Counted from the stretch's first letter, positions 33,800 through 42,133 are shown. The stretch: DNA of 64,000 nucleotides from Pseudomonas mangiferae (GCF_007109405.1 NZ_VJOY01000004.1:310001-374000), one strand, 5' to 3'. A program made the numbers and translations. Notes: generated from the sequence alone by a model not told the origin.

Positions 33800-34813
33800 C
33801 TAGGCCGGCCATGTGTCGAAGAACTGTCGAAAGTCGGCCACCGGACCCAACCTCACCGCGTCCCGCAGATGCTCCGGCGCCAGGTGCGCATAGCGCATCG
33901 TCATCGCCAGCGACGTGTGCCCGAGAATCTTTTGCAGCGTCAGGATATTCCCGCCGTTCATGACGAAGCGGCTGGCGAACGTGTGCCGAAGAACATGGGA
34001 AGACTGCCCAGGCGGCAGAACGATGCCTGTAGCGGTCAGCGACTTGTGAAAGCTGTTCAGGCAGTTGGAGAACAGCCCGTGCCGCTTGAAATGGTCCCTG
34101 ATCCGTTCTTCGAGAACCGGGTCCACCGGAATCGACCGAACCCGTTTTCCCTTGGTGTTCACGTAGGACACCATGCCTGATCGGACCCGCTCAGGCGTGA
34201 GCGCCTGCGCTTCGCCCCAACGTGCACCGGTGGCCAGACAGATCATGGCGACCATCGCCACATGCGGCACCTTGCAGCGGTTATGGATGACCTCGAATAG
34301 CAGGTCGACCTGTTCGTCTGTCAGGTAAGTCAGTTCCTTTTCCTGAAGGCGAAGCGGCCGAACCCTGGCGAGCGGGTTGGCGTAGTCGATATCGCCGAGC
34401 TGGTACAGCACGTTGAAGACCGAACGCAGGTAGCCCAGGCGGTTGTTCACCGTCTTGGGGTTATTGCCGGCTTCCAAGAGACGAGCCCGGTAATCGGCAT
34501 ACACATCGCCGGTCATGCGGATCGCAACCGGATCGCCCAGCCCCTTAGCCATGTCCATCAGCAGGCGCCGCCGTGCATCGCCATCCGCCAGGGTGTGACC
34601 ATGCAGCGCCGCCCAGCGGGTAATCAGTTCGGAAAGGCGCCGACGGTCCTTGGGCTTGGGTGACCAATCAGGCGTGTGGATGCACTTGGCGCGGCAGGTC
34701 GCTTCGAAGCGCTGGGCTTCGCCCTTGGTCTTGAAGGTCTTGCGGAAGCGCTTGCCCTTGATGGGCTCCACATCGACTTTCCAGCGGCCGTCAGGTAGTT
34801 GCGTGATCGCCAT
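33800..34813 (-). CDS. Phage tyrosine-recombinase integrase
   Basis: Site-specific recombinase of 337 aa. The catalytic set is complete: Arg198 (TGARWGEA), His273 and Arg276 (HVLRHTF), His299 (LGHTSLAMT) and the nucleophile Tyr308 (MRYAHL). The N-terminal part has an arm-binding-like region (residues 1-50) and a SAM-like core-binding domain (55-155). It sits 50 bp inside attL and points at it, as usual for tRNA-targeting integrases. Its start overlaps the replication gene stop at position 34813. Pf-phage integrases follow the same rep-int order. Confidence 0.95.
   Translation of the reverse strand: MAITQLPDGRWKVDVEPIKGKRFRKTFKTKGEAQRFEATCRAKCIHTPDWSPKPKDRRRLSELITRWAALHGHTLADGDARRRLLMDMAKGLGDPVAIRMTGDVYADYRARLLEAGNNPKTVNNRLGYLRSVFNVLYQLGDIDYANPLARVRPLRLQEKELTYLTDEQVDLLFEVIHNRCKVPHVAMVAMICLATGARWGEAQALTPERVRSGMVSYVNTKGKRVRSIPVDPVLEERIRDHFKRHGLFSNCLNSFHKSLTATGIVLPPGQSSHVLRHTFASRFVMNGGNILTLQKILGHTSLAMTMRYAHLAPEHLRDAVRLGPVADFRQFFDTWPA
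33814..33834 (+). repeat. Candidate integrase arm site, left end
   Basis: TGTCGAA-N4-TGTCGAAAGT inside the 3' end of the integrase gene, 64 bp from attL. The same double motif with the same spacing occurs near attR at 47804-47824. Confidence 0.45.
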
Positions 34814-36090
34814 TAGACGGCTCGCCCCCAGCGGACGATGCGGTCCCGCAAGAGGTTCTGGATATGGCGGTAGATGTCCCGCTCGCCCATGTCCTTATCG
34901 GCGTAGTGGTCGCGGATGGCTGGCCAGCACTCCCACGTCTGGAGGCTGGCGAACGCCTTTTCCGCGCTGGTTCGCTCCCGCGCCAGCAGGCTGACGAAAT
35001 TGCCCAGGAACAGTTCGACGTTCTTGCCGGAGAAGCCGCGCGAGGTCTTGTAGTGGCGCTTGTAGTAGGTCTGCTCGGCCAGGGATTCGACCGGTACGCT
35101 GACCCGCACGTCCTGCCGCATGAGGGTCCAGAAGGCATCAAAAACGCCCTTGCTCGACGGCAGGCGGAAGGACTCCAAACCGTACTGAAACAGGCCGTCT
35201 AGATGCGGCGCCAGCTCGACGAAGGTGCAGCTATCCAGGGTCTGGCCCGCGACTTCCGAGCCGTCAGCGAACTGCTGGACGATGGTGTGGTGGAAGCGCA
35301 GCTCCACCCGCCAGACGGGCGCGTCCGGGTCGTAGTTCATGGAGTCGGCCGGATCGAACGGGTTGTCCAGTTCAGCCCAACGGGCCTTCCAGTAGTCCAG
35401 CTTGTCGATGCTGTACGCCTGGAGGGTCTTGTCGTAGATGGCGAGCTGGATACCGGCTGCGGAGCCGAACAGGAAGGACTGGCCCCGGCCATAGCTGACC
35501 GCTTCCCCGTCATAGTGCACTTCCTTGATGCCGGACAAGTCGCGGCGCGTGCGGGCACGGCACAGCAGGCGGTCGATCAGATCCGCAGGCGGCTTCCAGC
35601 CCTGCACATCCAGGGCAAGGTGCACGGCGCACTGGTTCGCCTCGACGTGCTCCAGGGCTTCGCTGGCGAAACGATCCAACCAGCCTTGCAGAACCTCAGG
35701 CGTGCACGACTGGATCGCGTGGGGGCTGACCTCGATTTTCAGGTGCGGGCCGATCACATCGATTTTCACGTTGAAGTTCTTCAGCAGCAGCACGAAGCCC
35801 AGGTCGGCGTTCTGTAGTTTGAACTGGTAGCCGGAGTCGCGGCCCACGCGGCCTGCATGCCATTCATGGCCGGCGAACTCGACGATGCCGCCTTGCTCCA
35901 GCTTGAGCATCACGTCAGGGCGGATACGCCCCCGGTAGAGCTGGCGGACCGTATCGACCCGGCAGCCCAGCAGCCGCACCGATGACAAATCGGTGAGCTT
36001 GGCCGTACCCGGATCGACGAACAGACGCCCGTAACGATCCTCAAGACCAGTGAGCGGGTCCAGCCGCACCTGATCGACTGCCTTTTTCAT
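34813..36090 (-). CDS. Filamentous-phage replication initiation protein
   Basis: A 425-aa protein resembling rolling-circle initiators of Pf-type phages (PA0727 type). Conserved-looking blocks are QCAVHLALDVQGW, IQLAIYDKTLQAYS and PVWRVELRFHHTIV, which fit the replication initiation factor fold; tyrosines suitable for nicking are present, but I cannot name the active one. I chose ATG 36090 (MKKAVDQVRL) because AGGAGTG lies 6 nt upstream; a TTG-initiated longer frame to 36126 lacks a site. It would nick the plus-strand origin, possibly in the hairpin region just upstream. Confidence 0.8.
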   Translation of the reverse strand: MKKAVDQVRLDPLTGLEDRYGRLFVDPGTAKLTDLSSVRLLGCRVDTVRQLYRGRIRPDVMLKLEQGGIVEFAGHEWHAGRVGRDSGYQFKLQNADLGFVLLLKNFNVKIDVIGPHLKIEVSPHAIQSCTPEVLQGWLDRFASEALEHVEANQCAVHLALDVQGWKPPADLIDRLLCRARTRRDLSGIKEVHYDGEAVSYGRGQSFLFGSAAGIQLAIYDKTLQAYSIDKLDYWKARWAELDNPFDPADSMNYDPDAPVWRVELRFHHTIVQQFADGSEVAGQTLDSCTFVELAPHLDGLFQYGLESFRLPSSKGVFDAFWTLMRQDVRVSVPVESLAEQTYYKRHYKTSRGFSGKNVELFLGNFVSLLARERTSAEKAFASLQTWECWPAIRDHYADKDMGERDIYRHIQNLLRDRIVRWGRAV

Positions 36091-36168
36091 GTATTCACTC
36101 CTAATGTCCAAAAACGACGAATTCAAAAGCGGGTTGTAAGACGTGCTACAGGGACGTCCGCCCGGTCC

Positions 36169-36217
36169 GCGGAAATCGGGCGGCCTCGCTCTGCGATCAA
36201 AGCCGCCCGATTCCCGC
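36169..36217. other. Long hairpin between secretin and replication gene; origin candidate
   Basis: GCGGAAATCGGGCGGC (36169-36184) and GCCGCCCGATTCCCGC (36202-36217) form a 16-bp stem with one mismatch and a 17-nt loop that contains the secretin stop codon. There is no T tract, so it is not a simple terminator. A hairpin at the start of the replication gene would fit a plus-strand origin or packaging signal. Confidence 0.5.
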
Positions 36218-37552
36218 AGCCCGACCTGTTTTCTCGTCGGAAACCGAGTAATCCGGGAGCTGGAGGGGGTGGGTGGAGGCGGGGTCGATGAATACCGGCG
36301 CCTTCTGCCCGGCGGGGTCGAAGATCCGCGCGGAAAGCATCACGACGAGGTTGGTGGCCTTGGCGCGTTCGGAGTCGAAGCGAAACAGGTGGCCCACCAC
36401 GGGGATATCCGAGAGCAGTGGCACCCGGGTGGCAGTGCGGTCGGTTTGTTGCGAGCGCAGGCCGCCCAGGAGCACCCCGGAGCCGTTGTCGAGCTGCACC
36501 TTGGTGGCGATGCGCCGGGTGTTGGTGATGATGTCGGCAGCGGTCTTGTCGCCGGAGACGCTGGAGGCGTCCTGCTTGATGGACAGCTCAATAGCCCCGG
36601 ACGGGGTGATGAAGGGTGTCACCTGCAAGGTGACGCCTACGTCTTGGCGGGTGATGGTCTGGTACGGGTTGTTCGCTGGCGTGGCGCCCGAGGTGGTGGT
36701 CCCGGTGATGAACGGAACGTTCTGGCCAACGACGATGCTGGCTTCCTCGCGGTTGAGGGTGAGCAACTGCGGGGTTGAGAGAATGCGGTTATGCCCGGTG
36801 GACTTCACCGCCTGGAAGAAGGCGCCCAGGGTCGGCCCGTCGAAGGTGAGCGAGAAGCCCAGGTCGGAACGGTCCACCTTGCCCACGGAAACACCACCCA
36901 GGGAGAACCGGCCGTTCTTGGCCGAGACGTTCAGGCCCAGGGATTCGAAGTCATCGTCGGCCAGCTCGGCGACCACCGCCGTGATCAGCACCTGGCGCCG
37001 TGGTCGGTCGATTTCCTGTACCACCTTGCGGATCACGGCAATCTGCTCGGCGCTGGCGGTGACGATCAGCGCGTTGGAGGTGGGCGAGGGCGTGACCATG
37101 GCCTGGTTCTGGCTGGCAGCCGCGGTGGGAGTCTGCTGGCCGGGCGCTTCGGCCTGGGGGCGGGCAGTCAGCACGTCGCGCACGGCCTGATAAGCGAAGT
37201 CGGATTGCAGGTGTTGCAGCTGGATCACCTCGGTCTGGAAGGGCACGGCCGCAGGCGCAGGCGGTTGGGCGGTGATCTGCAAGGTCTTGGCATCGCTGTT
37301 CAGGTAGAACCCGGCCGAGCGCACCGCTTGATTGACCAGCGCTTCCAGCTGGGCCGGCGAGTCGTACTGCGCATAGATGGTCAGAGGCGCGGCGCGGATA
37401 TCAGCACCTACCACCAGGGACTTGCCCAGGTGCGCCGAGGCCCAGTCGACGAAATCGAACAGGGTACCGTCGGCAATCTGGATCGCTTCGGTGGCGTGCA
37501 CCGGTTGCAGGGTCAGGCCCAGGGCGAGCAGGCCGGCAAGAGGACGGAGCAT
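36197..37552 (-). CDS. Phage-encoded outer-membrane secretin (pIV-like)
   Basis: A 451-aa exported protein with a signal peptide ending VHA-TEA. An N0-like domain follows (IQIADGTLFDFVDWASAHLGKSLVV), then a second N domain with the QVLITAVVAEL motif, and the secretin core (STGHNRILSTPQLLTLNREEASIVVGQNVPF; VGVTLQVTPFI; VPLLSDIPVVGHLFRF). It would form the outer-membrane exit pore for virions, like Ff pIV. Most Pf-type phages are thought to lack their own secretin. GTG 37561 is possible, but ATG 37552 has better spacing from AAGGTG. It follows zot by 11 nt. Confidence 0.9.
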   Translation of the reverse strand: MLRPLAGLLALGLTLQPVHATEAIQIADGTLFDFVDWASAHLGKSLVVGADIRAAPLTIYAQYDSPAQLEALVNQAVRSAGFYLNSDAKTLQITAQPPAPAAVPFQTEVIQLQHLQSDFAYQAVRDVLTARPQAEAPGQQTPTAAASQNQAMVTPSPTSNALIVTASAEQIAVIRKVVQEIDRPRRQVLITAVVAELADDDFESLGLNVSAKNGRFSLGGVSVGKVDRSDLGFSLTFDGPTLGAFFQAVKSTGHNRILSTPQLLTLNREEASIVVGQNVPFITGTTTSGATPANNPYQTITRQDVGVTLQVTPFITPSGAIELSIKQDASSVSGDKTAADIITNTRRIATKVQLDNGSGVLLGGLRSQQTDRTATRVPLLSDIPVVGHLFRFDSERAKATNLVVMLSARIFDPAGQKAPVFIDPASTHPLQLPDYSVSDEKTGRAAGIGRL

Positions 37553-37563
37553 CACGGGCACCT

Positions 37564-38679
37564 TCAGCGGTAGATGGACAGGTAGTCAGCGCCCCGGATC
37601 AGGAACGCTTGGGAGGGCGAAAGCGACTGCACAATGATCCCGCGAGCTTCCAGGTCGGCCGTGGTCAGGCGGCGACCGTCGGCGGTCTTGAACACGTAGC
37701 GCTGGCCTTCGGGGACTTGCAGGAAGGCCGACACGCGCAGGCCGGCGAATTCCTCGGCGAGCTTGGGCTTGGGCGGCGCCTGGAGTGCTTCGGCGGCGGG
37801 CGCGGCGGTGTGCTCGGCGCCGACGCTGGCCACCGGCACCTGTTCGATGGGCACCAGCCAGATGAACAGCCCCACCAGCACCCCGGCGACGCTTAGGCCC
37901 AGGAGGAAGGCGTTGATGACGCGAGTGCGCTTGAAGAAGATGCGGGTGGTACGCATGAGAAAGCCCCAGGTTCGCGGAGAGACCGGCCAGCGAGGGCGCA
38001 GGTAGCCCGGGGGCAGCAGCGAATACGCCCCCTTGTCATAGCCGGAGTCGTATTCCTGCGTGGTGTCGTAAAAACTGTAGAAAGTCTTGCCGCTGAAGTA
38101 CCACTCATCCGCCTTGAGGGCGTTGGCCTTGGCCCCGTACTTCACCAGGGCGTAATGCCATTTGGGCAGGCGGCCTTTCCAGATGCCCAGGGTCAGCATG
38201 CGGCCGATGGGCGTGACCAGCGGAATTTTCACCCGGTCCCAGCGGGTCAGGTAGACAACGAACTCGGCGATGGACTCGCGGATTTGCTTGTCGATGACGC
38301 CGACGTTCTGCACCAGTAGCCAGAGGTCCCAGCGGCGTTTGCGCAGGTGCAGGAAGAACTTCAGCAGGTCGGTACGGCCGCCCTGGTTCCAGTCCCGGGA
38401 GTTGAGCCACACGCCGGCTTCGTCAAGGAAGATGCCGCCGAATTTCTCTTCGTCGTACTGCTCGCAGCCATAGCCCAGGCCGAGCAGATCATCAGCGGTG
38501 GGCAGATCCGGCAGGCGCACCACGCGGGAATACCGATTGCCCGGCCGGCAGAGCTTTTCCATGCGCACATCAATGTTCACCGCCACTGGACGGCCTTGCT
38601 TTAGGTATTCCTGAATTTTCTGGACAGCGAGCAGGGTCTTACCGGCGCCCAGCTTGCCGGTCACGATGTAGACGGCCAT
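37564..38679 (-). CDS. zot: Zot/pI-family phage assembly ATPase
   Basis: Inner-membrane assembly protein of 371 aa. Walker A is GKLGAGKTL (residues 8-16) and Walker B is IFLDE (83-87). A single membrane helix spans about 256-277 (INAFLLGLSVAGVLVGLFIWLV), leaving a periplasmic C-terminal domain of about 95 residues that should dock onto the secretin. Zot/pI uses ATP to exchange ssDNA-binding protein for coat protein during extrusion. An ATG with GAGGGTG upstream defines the start, 9 bp after pVI. Confidence 0.95.
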   Translation of the reverse strand: MAVYIVTGKLGAGKTLLAVQKIQEYLKQGRPVAVNIDVRMEKLCRPGNRYSRVVRLPDLPTADDLLGLGYGCEQYDEEKFGGIFLDEAGVWLNSRDWNQGGRTDLLKFFLHLRKRRWDLWLLVQNVGVIDKQIRESIAEFVVYLTRWDRVKIPLVTPIGRMLTLGIWKGRLPKWHYALVKYGAKANALKADEWYFSGKTFYSFYDTTQEYDSGYDKGAYSLLPPGYLRPRWPVSPRTWGFLMRTTRIFFKRTRVINAFLLGLSVAGVLVGLFIWLVPIEQVPVASVGAEHTAAPAAEALQAPPKPKLAEEFAGLRVSAFLQVPEGQRYVFKTADGRRLTTADLEARGIIVQSLSPSQAFLIRGADYLSIYR

Positions 38680-38688
38680 GGGGCACCC

Positions 38689-39036
38689 TCAGACGAAATA
38701 TTCCATGACGCGGATTTTCCAGACGAGGAAAATCCGCAAGAGGCTGGCGGCGGTAATGATCGACGCACAGGTCGGCAGGTTGGATGGGTAGAACATCGCC
38801 CCGAGCTTCGTGTATTCGTCGGGCACGGTGACTTTCAGTAAGGCGATGGCTTCATTGATCGCCTTAATTTCCAGACCAATCAGCAACATGATGGCGGCGA
38901 TCAGCGCGAGCTTCTTGGCGAAGTCCACGATGCGATCGGTGGCCTTGATGGCGAACAAAGTCGCTACCGCTTTGGGGATCATGCTGCCGAAGAAGGCAAC
39001 GAGGCCCCGGAACAGGAAACCGAGAATGAAAGGCAT
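38689..39036 (-). CDS. Minor virion protein, pVI-like (DUF2523-type)
   Basis: A 115-aa hydrophobic protein with about three membrane helices (FILGFLFRGLVAFFGSMIP; LALIAAIMLLIGLEIKAINE; C-terminal ITAASLLRIFLVWKI). Size, position between pIII and Zot, and a pattern like TDRIVDFAKKL match the DUF2523/pVI family that caps the virion with pIII. The ATG overlaps the pIII stop by one base (TGATG), so production is coupled to pIII. Confidence 0.88.
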   Translation of the reverse strand: MPFILGFLFRGLVAFFGSMIPKAVATLFAIKATDRIVDFAKKLALIAAIMLLIGLEIKAINEAIALLKVTVPDEYTKLGAMFYPSNLPTCASIITAASLLRIFLVWKIRVMEYFV

Positions 39037-40505
39037 CAGCGGCGCCCCCTTCTAGCGGTTCCCATGGGCGTTGCAGCAATCGTGACCAGCATGTCCCACA
39101 GGTAGATACCGGTCAGCGCGTACAGCACGTATTCCAAGATGGCCCGCATCCGGGACAGCTCACAAACCGGCAAATTGATGTTGAAGGTCTTGCCACGGAA
39201 GTTGAACGACACCTTAATGTCGGAACAGCTGGATGCTTTGGGCATGATCTTGTCGAGGACGTTGTGCTTATCGAGCCCCCTGCCGTCTTTGCCGAAAACC
39301 TCTTCCAGCTTGTCGTCGGCCTGCCCCAGGGTTTCCGTTAGCGCTTCCCCTTCGCCCTCGGCATAGGTGTCGGCACCGTCCGCGAAGCCTTCCTGTACTT
39401 TGTCACCGAAGCCCCGGCCGAGGCTTTCCAGATCGGTGTTCTTGTCCTCGCCGAACATCTTGTCGGCGAGGCAGCGCTGCGCCTTTTCCTGGCGGAGGAT
39501 CGCGCAGGTGATGGCGTCTCCGGTGCAGGCCAGCTGGGCATCGCAGGACTCACCGCCTACCGACGAGCCCTGGCACTTGTTCGGGTCGGTCGCGGGGTTG
39601 CAGTTACCGTTGCCATTGCCCGAGCCGTCCCCATTGCCGTCGCCCGAGCCGTTGCCGTTGCCGTTTCCATTCCCGGACCCGTCCCCGTTGCCATTCCCGT
39701 TTCCGTTACCCGAGCCATTACCGTTGCCGTTCCCATTGCCGTTCCCCGAACCATCACCAGGGTCTTTGGGCGGTTCGTTCGGGTTGGGATTGTTCGGGTT
39801 CGGGTTATTCGGGTCGGTGGGTGTCTTGACGCAGGTCGTACCGGACCACGAATAGCCAGGACCGCACCCGGGGTCTTTGGGATCGGAGGGCGGTTCCTGG
39901 GTGTCAGGCGGGGGCGGCGCATCGTTCAGGGACGGGCCTACGCCGCCAGGGTTATTGGAGTCGGCCGCGCAGTTATTACCCGTGCTTTTCAAGCTGTAAT
40001 TGCAGAAGCCTTCCGTGTCACTGCCTGGTGTGCGGTAGCAACTGGTGGGCTTGGAAGAATCCGCCACGTATTCACAGGTGGCTTTGCACCCGGTCGGCGG
40101 CGTGGACGCCACGATATTGCGGCCGTTGATCGTCAGAATGGGTGCATTGGTACTTCGGAACAGCCCGGTCATTCCGACTTCACAGGCTTGCTTGTCCGGG
40201 TCGCAAGCTCCGGTGCTGGGGTTGTAGGTGGTCTTTTCCGGGCAGGAGTCACCCGAGCGATAAACCACGGCACTCGCGTTCTGGCCCATGTTGCCCAACA
40301 GGCTCAGGCAGTCGGCCCGAGCCTCATTAACGAAAACACCGAGGTGGTATTCCGGGCCCTGGGGAAACGAGTCGAACCAGGCTTGGCAGGCGGCTTGAGC
40401 CGAACCGAAACGCTGGCTGCCGAAGAGCCACGTATAGGGTTCGGCAAAGGCGTTGCCGGCAGCAGCCAGCAGCAGTGCAAGAAGTAGGGCGCGCATGGAG
40501 AACAT
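39036..40505 (-). CDS. Adsorption protein, pIII-like
   Basis: A 489-aa protein with a signal peptide ending AFA-EPY, a cysteine-rich N-terminal receptor-binding region (residues about 22-215), a proline/asparagine stretch, a long Gly-Asn linker (about 245-310, GNGNGNG and GDGSG units), and a C-terminal domain ending in a membrane anchor (AILEYVLYALTGIYLWDML) and basic tail. This is the classical pIII plan: receptor binding, flexible linker, anchor. ATG 40505 or 40496 could start it. The host receptor is not predictable, though type IV pili and TolA are usual for the class. Confidence 0.88.
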   Translation of the reverse strand: MFSMRALLLALLLAAAGNAFAEPYTWLFGSQRFGSAQAACQAWFDSFPQGPEYHLGVFVNEARADCLSLLGNMGQNASAVVYRSGDSCPEKTTYNPSTGACDPDKQACEVGMTGLFRSTNAPILTINGRNIVASTPPTGCKATCEYVADSSKPTSCYRTPGSDTEGFCNYSLKSTGNNCAADSNNPGGVGPSLNDAPPPPDTQEPPSDPKDPGCGPGYSWSGTTCVKTPTDPNNPNPNNPNPNEPPKDPGDGSGNGNGNGNGNGSGNGNGNGNGDGSGNGNGNGNGSGDGNGDGSGNGNGNCNPATDPNKCQGSSVGGESCDAQLACTGDAITCAILRQEKAQRCLADKMFGEDKNTDLESLGRGFGDKVQEGFADGADTYAEGEGEALTETLGQADDKLEEVFGKDGRGLDKHNVLDKIMPKASSCSDIKVSFNFRGKTFNINLPVCELSRMRAILEYVLYALTGIYLWDMLVTIAATPMGTARRGRR

Positions 40506-40521
40506 GCCTCGCGAATCTCAG

Positions 40522-40558
40522 GCAAAAGAAAGCCCGGCGCGCAAGTGCGCAGCCGGGC
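40522..40558 (-). terminator. Terminator after the major coat gene
   Basis: On the minus strand a GC-rich stem (GCCCGGC with GCCGGGC, inner GCGCA with TGCGC) is followed by TTTCTTTT, between the coat protein stop and the pIII start. Ff phages also have a terminator right after gene VIII, which keeps coat protein mRNA in excess of pIII mRNA. Confidence 0.8.
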
Positions 40559-40566
40559 CCAGGGTG

Positions 40567-40869
40567 TTACGCGCCGGCAGCGCCGAAGAACTTGCTGGCG
40601 ATTTTGAAGATGGCAGTACCGCCACGGATCAGGCCGAACAGCATAGCGGCGGCCGCCATCAGGGTGCCGACAGCCGCGCCCAGGTCGGTGAAGACCTGAA
40701 TCACTTCGGACGGCACAGAGAACGCAGCGTGGGCGTTCACGGAGACCGCGCCCAAAGCCAGTACGGATGCCAGGGACAGGTGTTTGCCAACGGATTGGCC
40801 CCCGGCTTTACCGGCCGGAGTCGCGACGCTGGAGGTGGAAGGCAGAATTGCCAGTTGGGTGGTTTTCAT
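40567..40869 (-). CDS. Major coat protein, pVIII-like
   Basis: A 100-aa precursor. The long leader (about 48 residues) ends in SVNAHA, a good signal peptidase site, leaving a mature protein of about 52 aa: a short amphipathic N-terminus (AFSVPSEVIQVFTDLG), one membrane helix (AAVGTLMAAAAMLFGLIRGG) and a basic end (IFKIASKFF) for contact with DNA. This is the typical class I/II inovirus coat layout. It follows the 41-aa gene by 3 nt and is followed by a terminator. Confidence 0.9.
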   Translation of the reverse strand: MKTTQLAILPSTSSVATPAGKAGGQSVGKHLSLASVLALGAVSVNAHAAFSVPSEVIQVFTDLGAAVGTLMAAAAMLFGLIRGGTAIFKIASKFFGAAGA

Positions 40870-40872
40870 GGA

Positions 40873-40998
40873 TTAAGCTCCGGTTGAGTCGACGATTTCT
40901 TTGATGCCGAGGCGGAATTGCCCGAAGGCGATCCCGAACCCGGCGCAGCCCACGAACACACCGGCGATGGCGCTATAGAACTCCCAGGGAAATGCCAT
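40873..40998 (-). CDS. Micro-protein of 41 aa, pIX-position virion protein
   Basis: A gene too short for standard ORF listing. It starts MAFPWEFYSAIAGVFVGCAG, continues with a second apolar stretch FGIAFGQF, and ends in a charged segment. It is almost one membrane helix, as in the tip proteins pVII and pIX of Ff phages (32-33 aa). AGAGGTAAGCGTC precedes the ATG. It lies 5 nt after the 36-aa gene and 3 nt before the coat gene, exactly the gene IX position. Confidence 0.72.
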   Translation of the reverse strand: MAFPWEFYSAIAGVFVGCAGFGIAFGQFRLGIKEIVDSTGA

Positions 40999-41003
40999 GA
41001 CGC

Positions 41004-41114
41004 TTACCTCTGGTGGCCGTGGATCATGCCCAGCACGGCGCACTGCACCATGCCGAGAATGAGCTGGAGGGCGAACACATCGCCCAGGGTGACGTTCGCC
41101 AAATAGGTGCTCAT
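41004..41114 (-). CDS. Micro-protein of 36 aa, pVII-position virion protein
   Basis: A 36-aa product starting MSTYLANVTLGDVFALQLIL, with a membrane helix (VFALQLILGMVQCAVLGMI) and a short basic tail (HGHQR). The ribosome site AAGGGAG lies 8 nt upstream. It is located between the pV-like gene and the 41-aa gene, the gene VII position in Ff phages, with a similar size. Confidence comes from context; the sequence itself is too short to prove homology. Confidence 0.7.
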   Translation of the reverse strand: MSTYLANVTLGDVFALQLILGMVQCAVLGMIHGHQR

Positions 41115-41138
41115 ATCGCGCTCCCTTGGCGGCCGTGG

Positions 41139-41519
41139 TTAGCCGTTGACCTTGTCGGCCGGCTTGTTCGGTGCGGTACTCGCAGCCGGGCGCGGGGCGC
41201 TGGACTCATGCACCACGGCGACGATCACTTGTTTGTTTTCGATGCGGCCGTATTGGTCGCGGGTGGGGCGCACGGCGGTTTCAAACTTCATCTTCACCGG
41301 GCCGTTAGCGAAGTCGATTTCCTCCAATACGGAGGGATCGCAGGCGTATCCGGTGAATTCGAAGCCCCGGGCATTGGGGCGTTCTTTCGAGCCTTTCGGG
41401 ATCGGCGAGAAGCCTTGCAGGCTGGCGAAAATCTCGCCGGTGTCTTTCTTGGTATAGAAGTCGGTTTGTACGACCAGCACTTCCAAGGTGGCTTTAGCAG
41501 CCGGAATATCAAACAACAT
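41139..41519 (-). CDS. pV-position protein, probable ssDNA-binding protein
   Basis: A 126-aa soluble protein (MLFDIPAAKATLEVLVVQTD) with mainly beta character up to residue about 105 and a Pro/Ala/Ser-rich acidic-tailed end (SSAPRPAASTAPNKPADKVNG), as in many single-strand binding proteins. It precedes the virion genes, where gene V lies in Ff phages. I see no direct sequence match to Pf1 or Ff gp5, so the call rests on place, size and tail. It would coat new phage ssDNA. Confidence 0.55.
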   Translation of the reverse strand: MLFDIPAAKATLEVLVVQTDFYTKKDTGEIFASLQGFSPIPKGSKERPNARGFEFTGYACDPSVLEEIDFANGPVKMKFETAVRPTRDQYGRIENKQVIVAVVHESSAPRPAASTAPNKPADKVNG

Positions 41520-41719
41520 GGTGCGTCCTCTTAGTTGCGCGTTTAGTTGCCGTTCATGACGTGCTGGGCCGTTTTTAGGCGTGCAAAGGGCCGTGCCGGT
41601 TAAGTGGCCAGTTCGTGAAGTTCGGCGGTTGGGTATTGCTACGTGAGTCTTGCTACTGCGGTTTCACCATTGCCCCGAGTGCATCGGCGGGGCTGTTAAC
41701 ACCAAGGGCGTTGCCCTTG
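41520..41719. other. 200-bp gap in the phage with a small hairpin
   Basis: No supported gene. The hairpin AAGGGC-GTT-GCCCTT sits at about 41704-41718, just past the stop of the 137-aa gene on the minus strand. The gap separates early coupled genes from the virion block, so it may hold a promoter for the virion genes or a replication signal. Confidence 0.4.
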
Positions 41720-42133
41720 TCATCCCACTCTCGCCCGCGAGGCGTCGGGAGCGCGGGGCGGGAGAGCTGCCCCACACTCCCTAGCTGAGGCTGTTTCGGG
41801 TCGGGGTGGGTCAAGGGTGCGCTTCGCCCGTGCTTCCGTTTGTCCGAACGGTGAAGCGCATTCGGACAAGCCGGGAGCGCGGCCCCTGACCGGTTCAGCC
41901 TTGGCGGGGGGCGCGGGCCCGGGTCGGGCGGGCTTGGGGTGGTCCTTAGGGATCATCAGCCAGAGCAGTCCGATGGAGGCGTTCATCAGCAGAGCGCCCG
42001 TGAGGACGCCCAGGAGCAGCGACACTTCCGCGACTTCATCGGCGAACCGAATCAGGGGCACGACCCATTGGAGAATCGCGCCGTAGACCAGCCAGAACCC
42101 CAGCCAGCGCAGGGCCTTGTGTGTCCGGGTCAT
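41720..42133 (-). CDS. Phage membrane protein with Pro/Ala-rich tail (137 aa)
   Basis: The N-terminal half has two membrane helices ([18 protein letters not shown] and [25 protein letters not shown]). The C-terminal half is soluble, basic and rich in Pro, Ala and Arg. The ATG at 42133 overlaps the preceding stop by 4 nt (ATGA), strong evidence that it is translated. An upstream extension of the frame is a shadow of other genes. No family recognised. Confidence 0.6.
   Translation of the reverse strand: MTRTHKALRWLGFWLVYGAILQWVVPLIRFADEVAEVSLLLGVLTGALLMNASIGLLWLMIPKDHPKPARPGPAPPAKAEPVRGRAPGLSECASPFGQTEARAKRTLDPPRPETASARECGAALPPRAPDASRARVG

Noticed and set aside
39590-39770. Short tandem repeats that might suggest a CRISPR-like or other array
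   Set aside because: They are codon-level repeats for the Gly-Asn linker of the pIII-like protein, in frame and without spacers. No CRISPR array was seen in the window.
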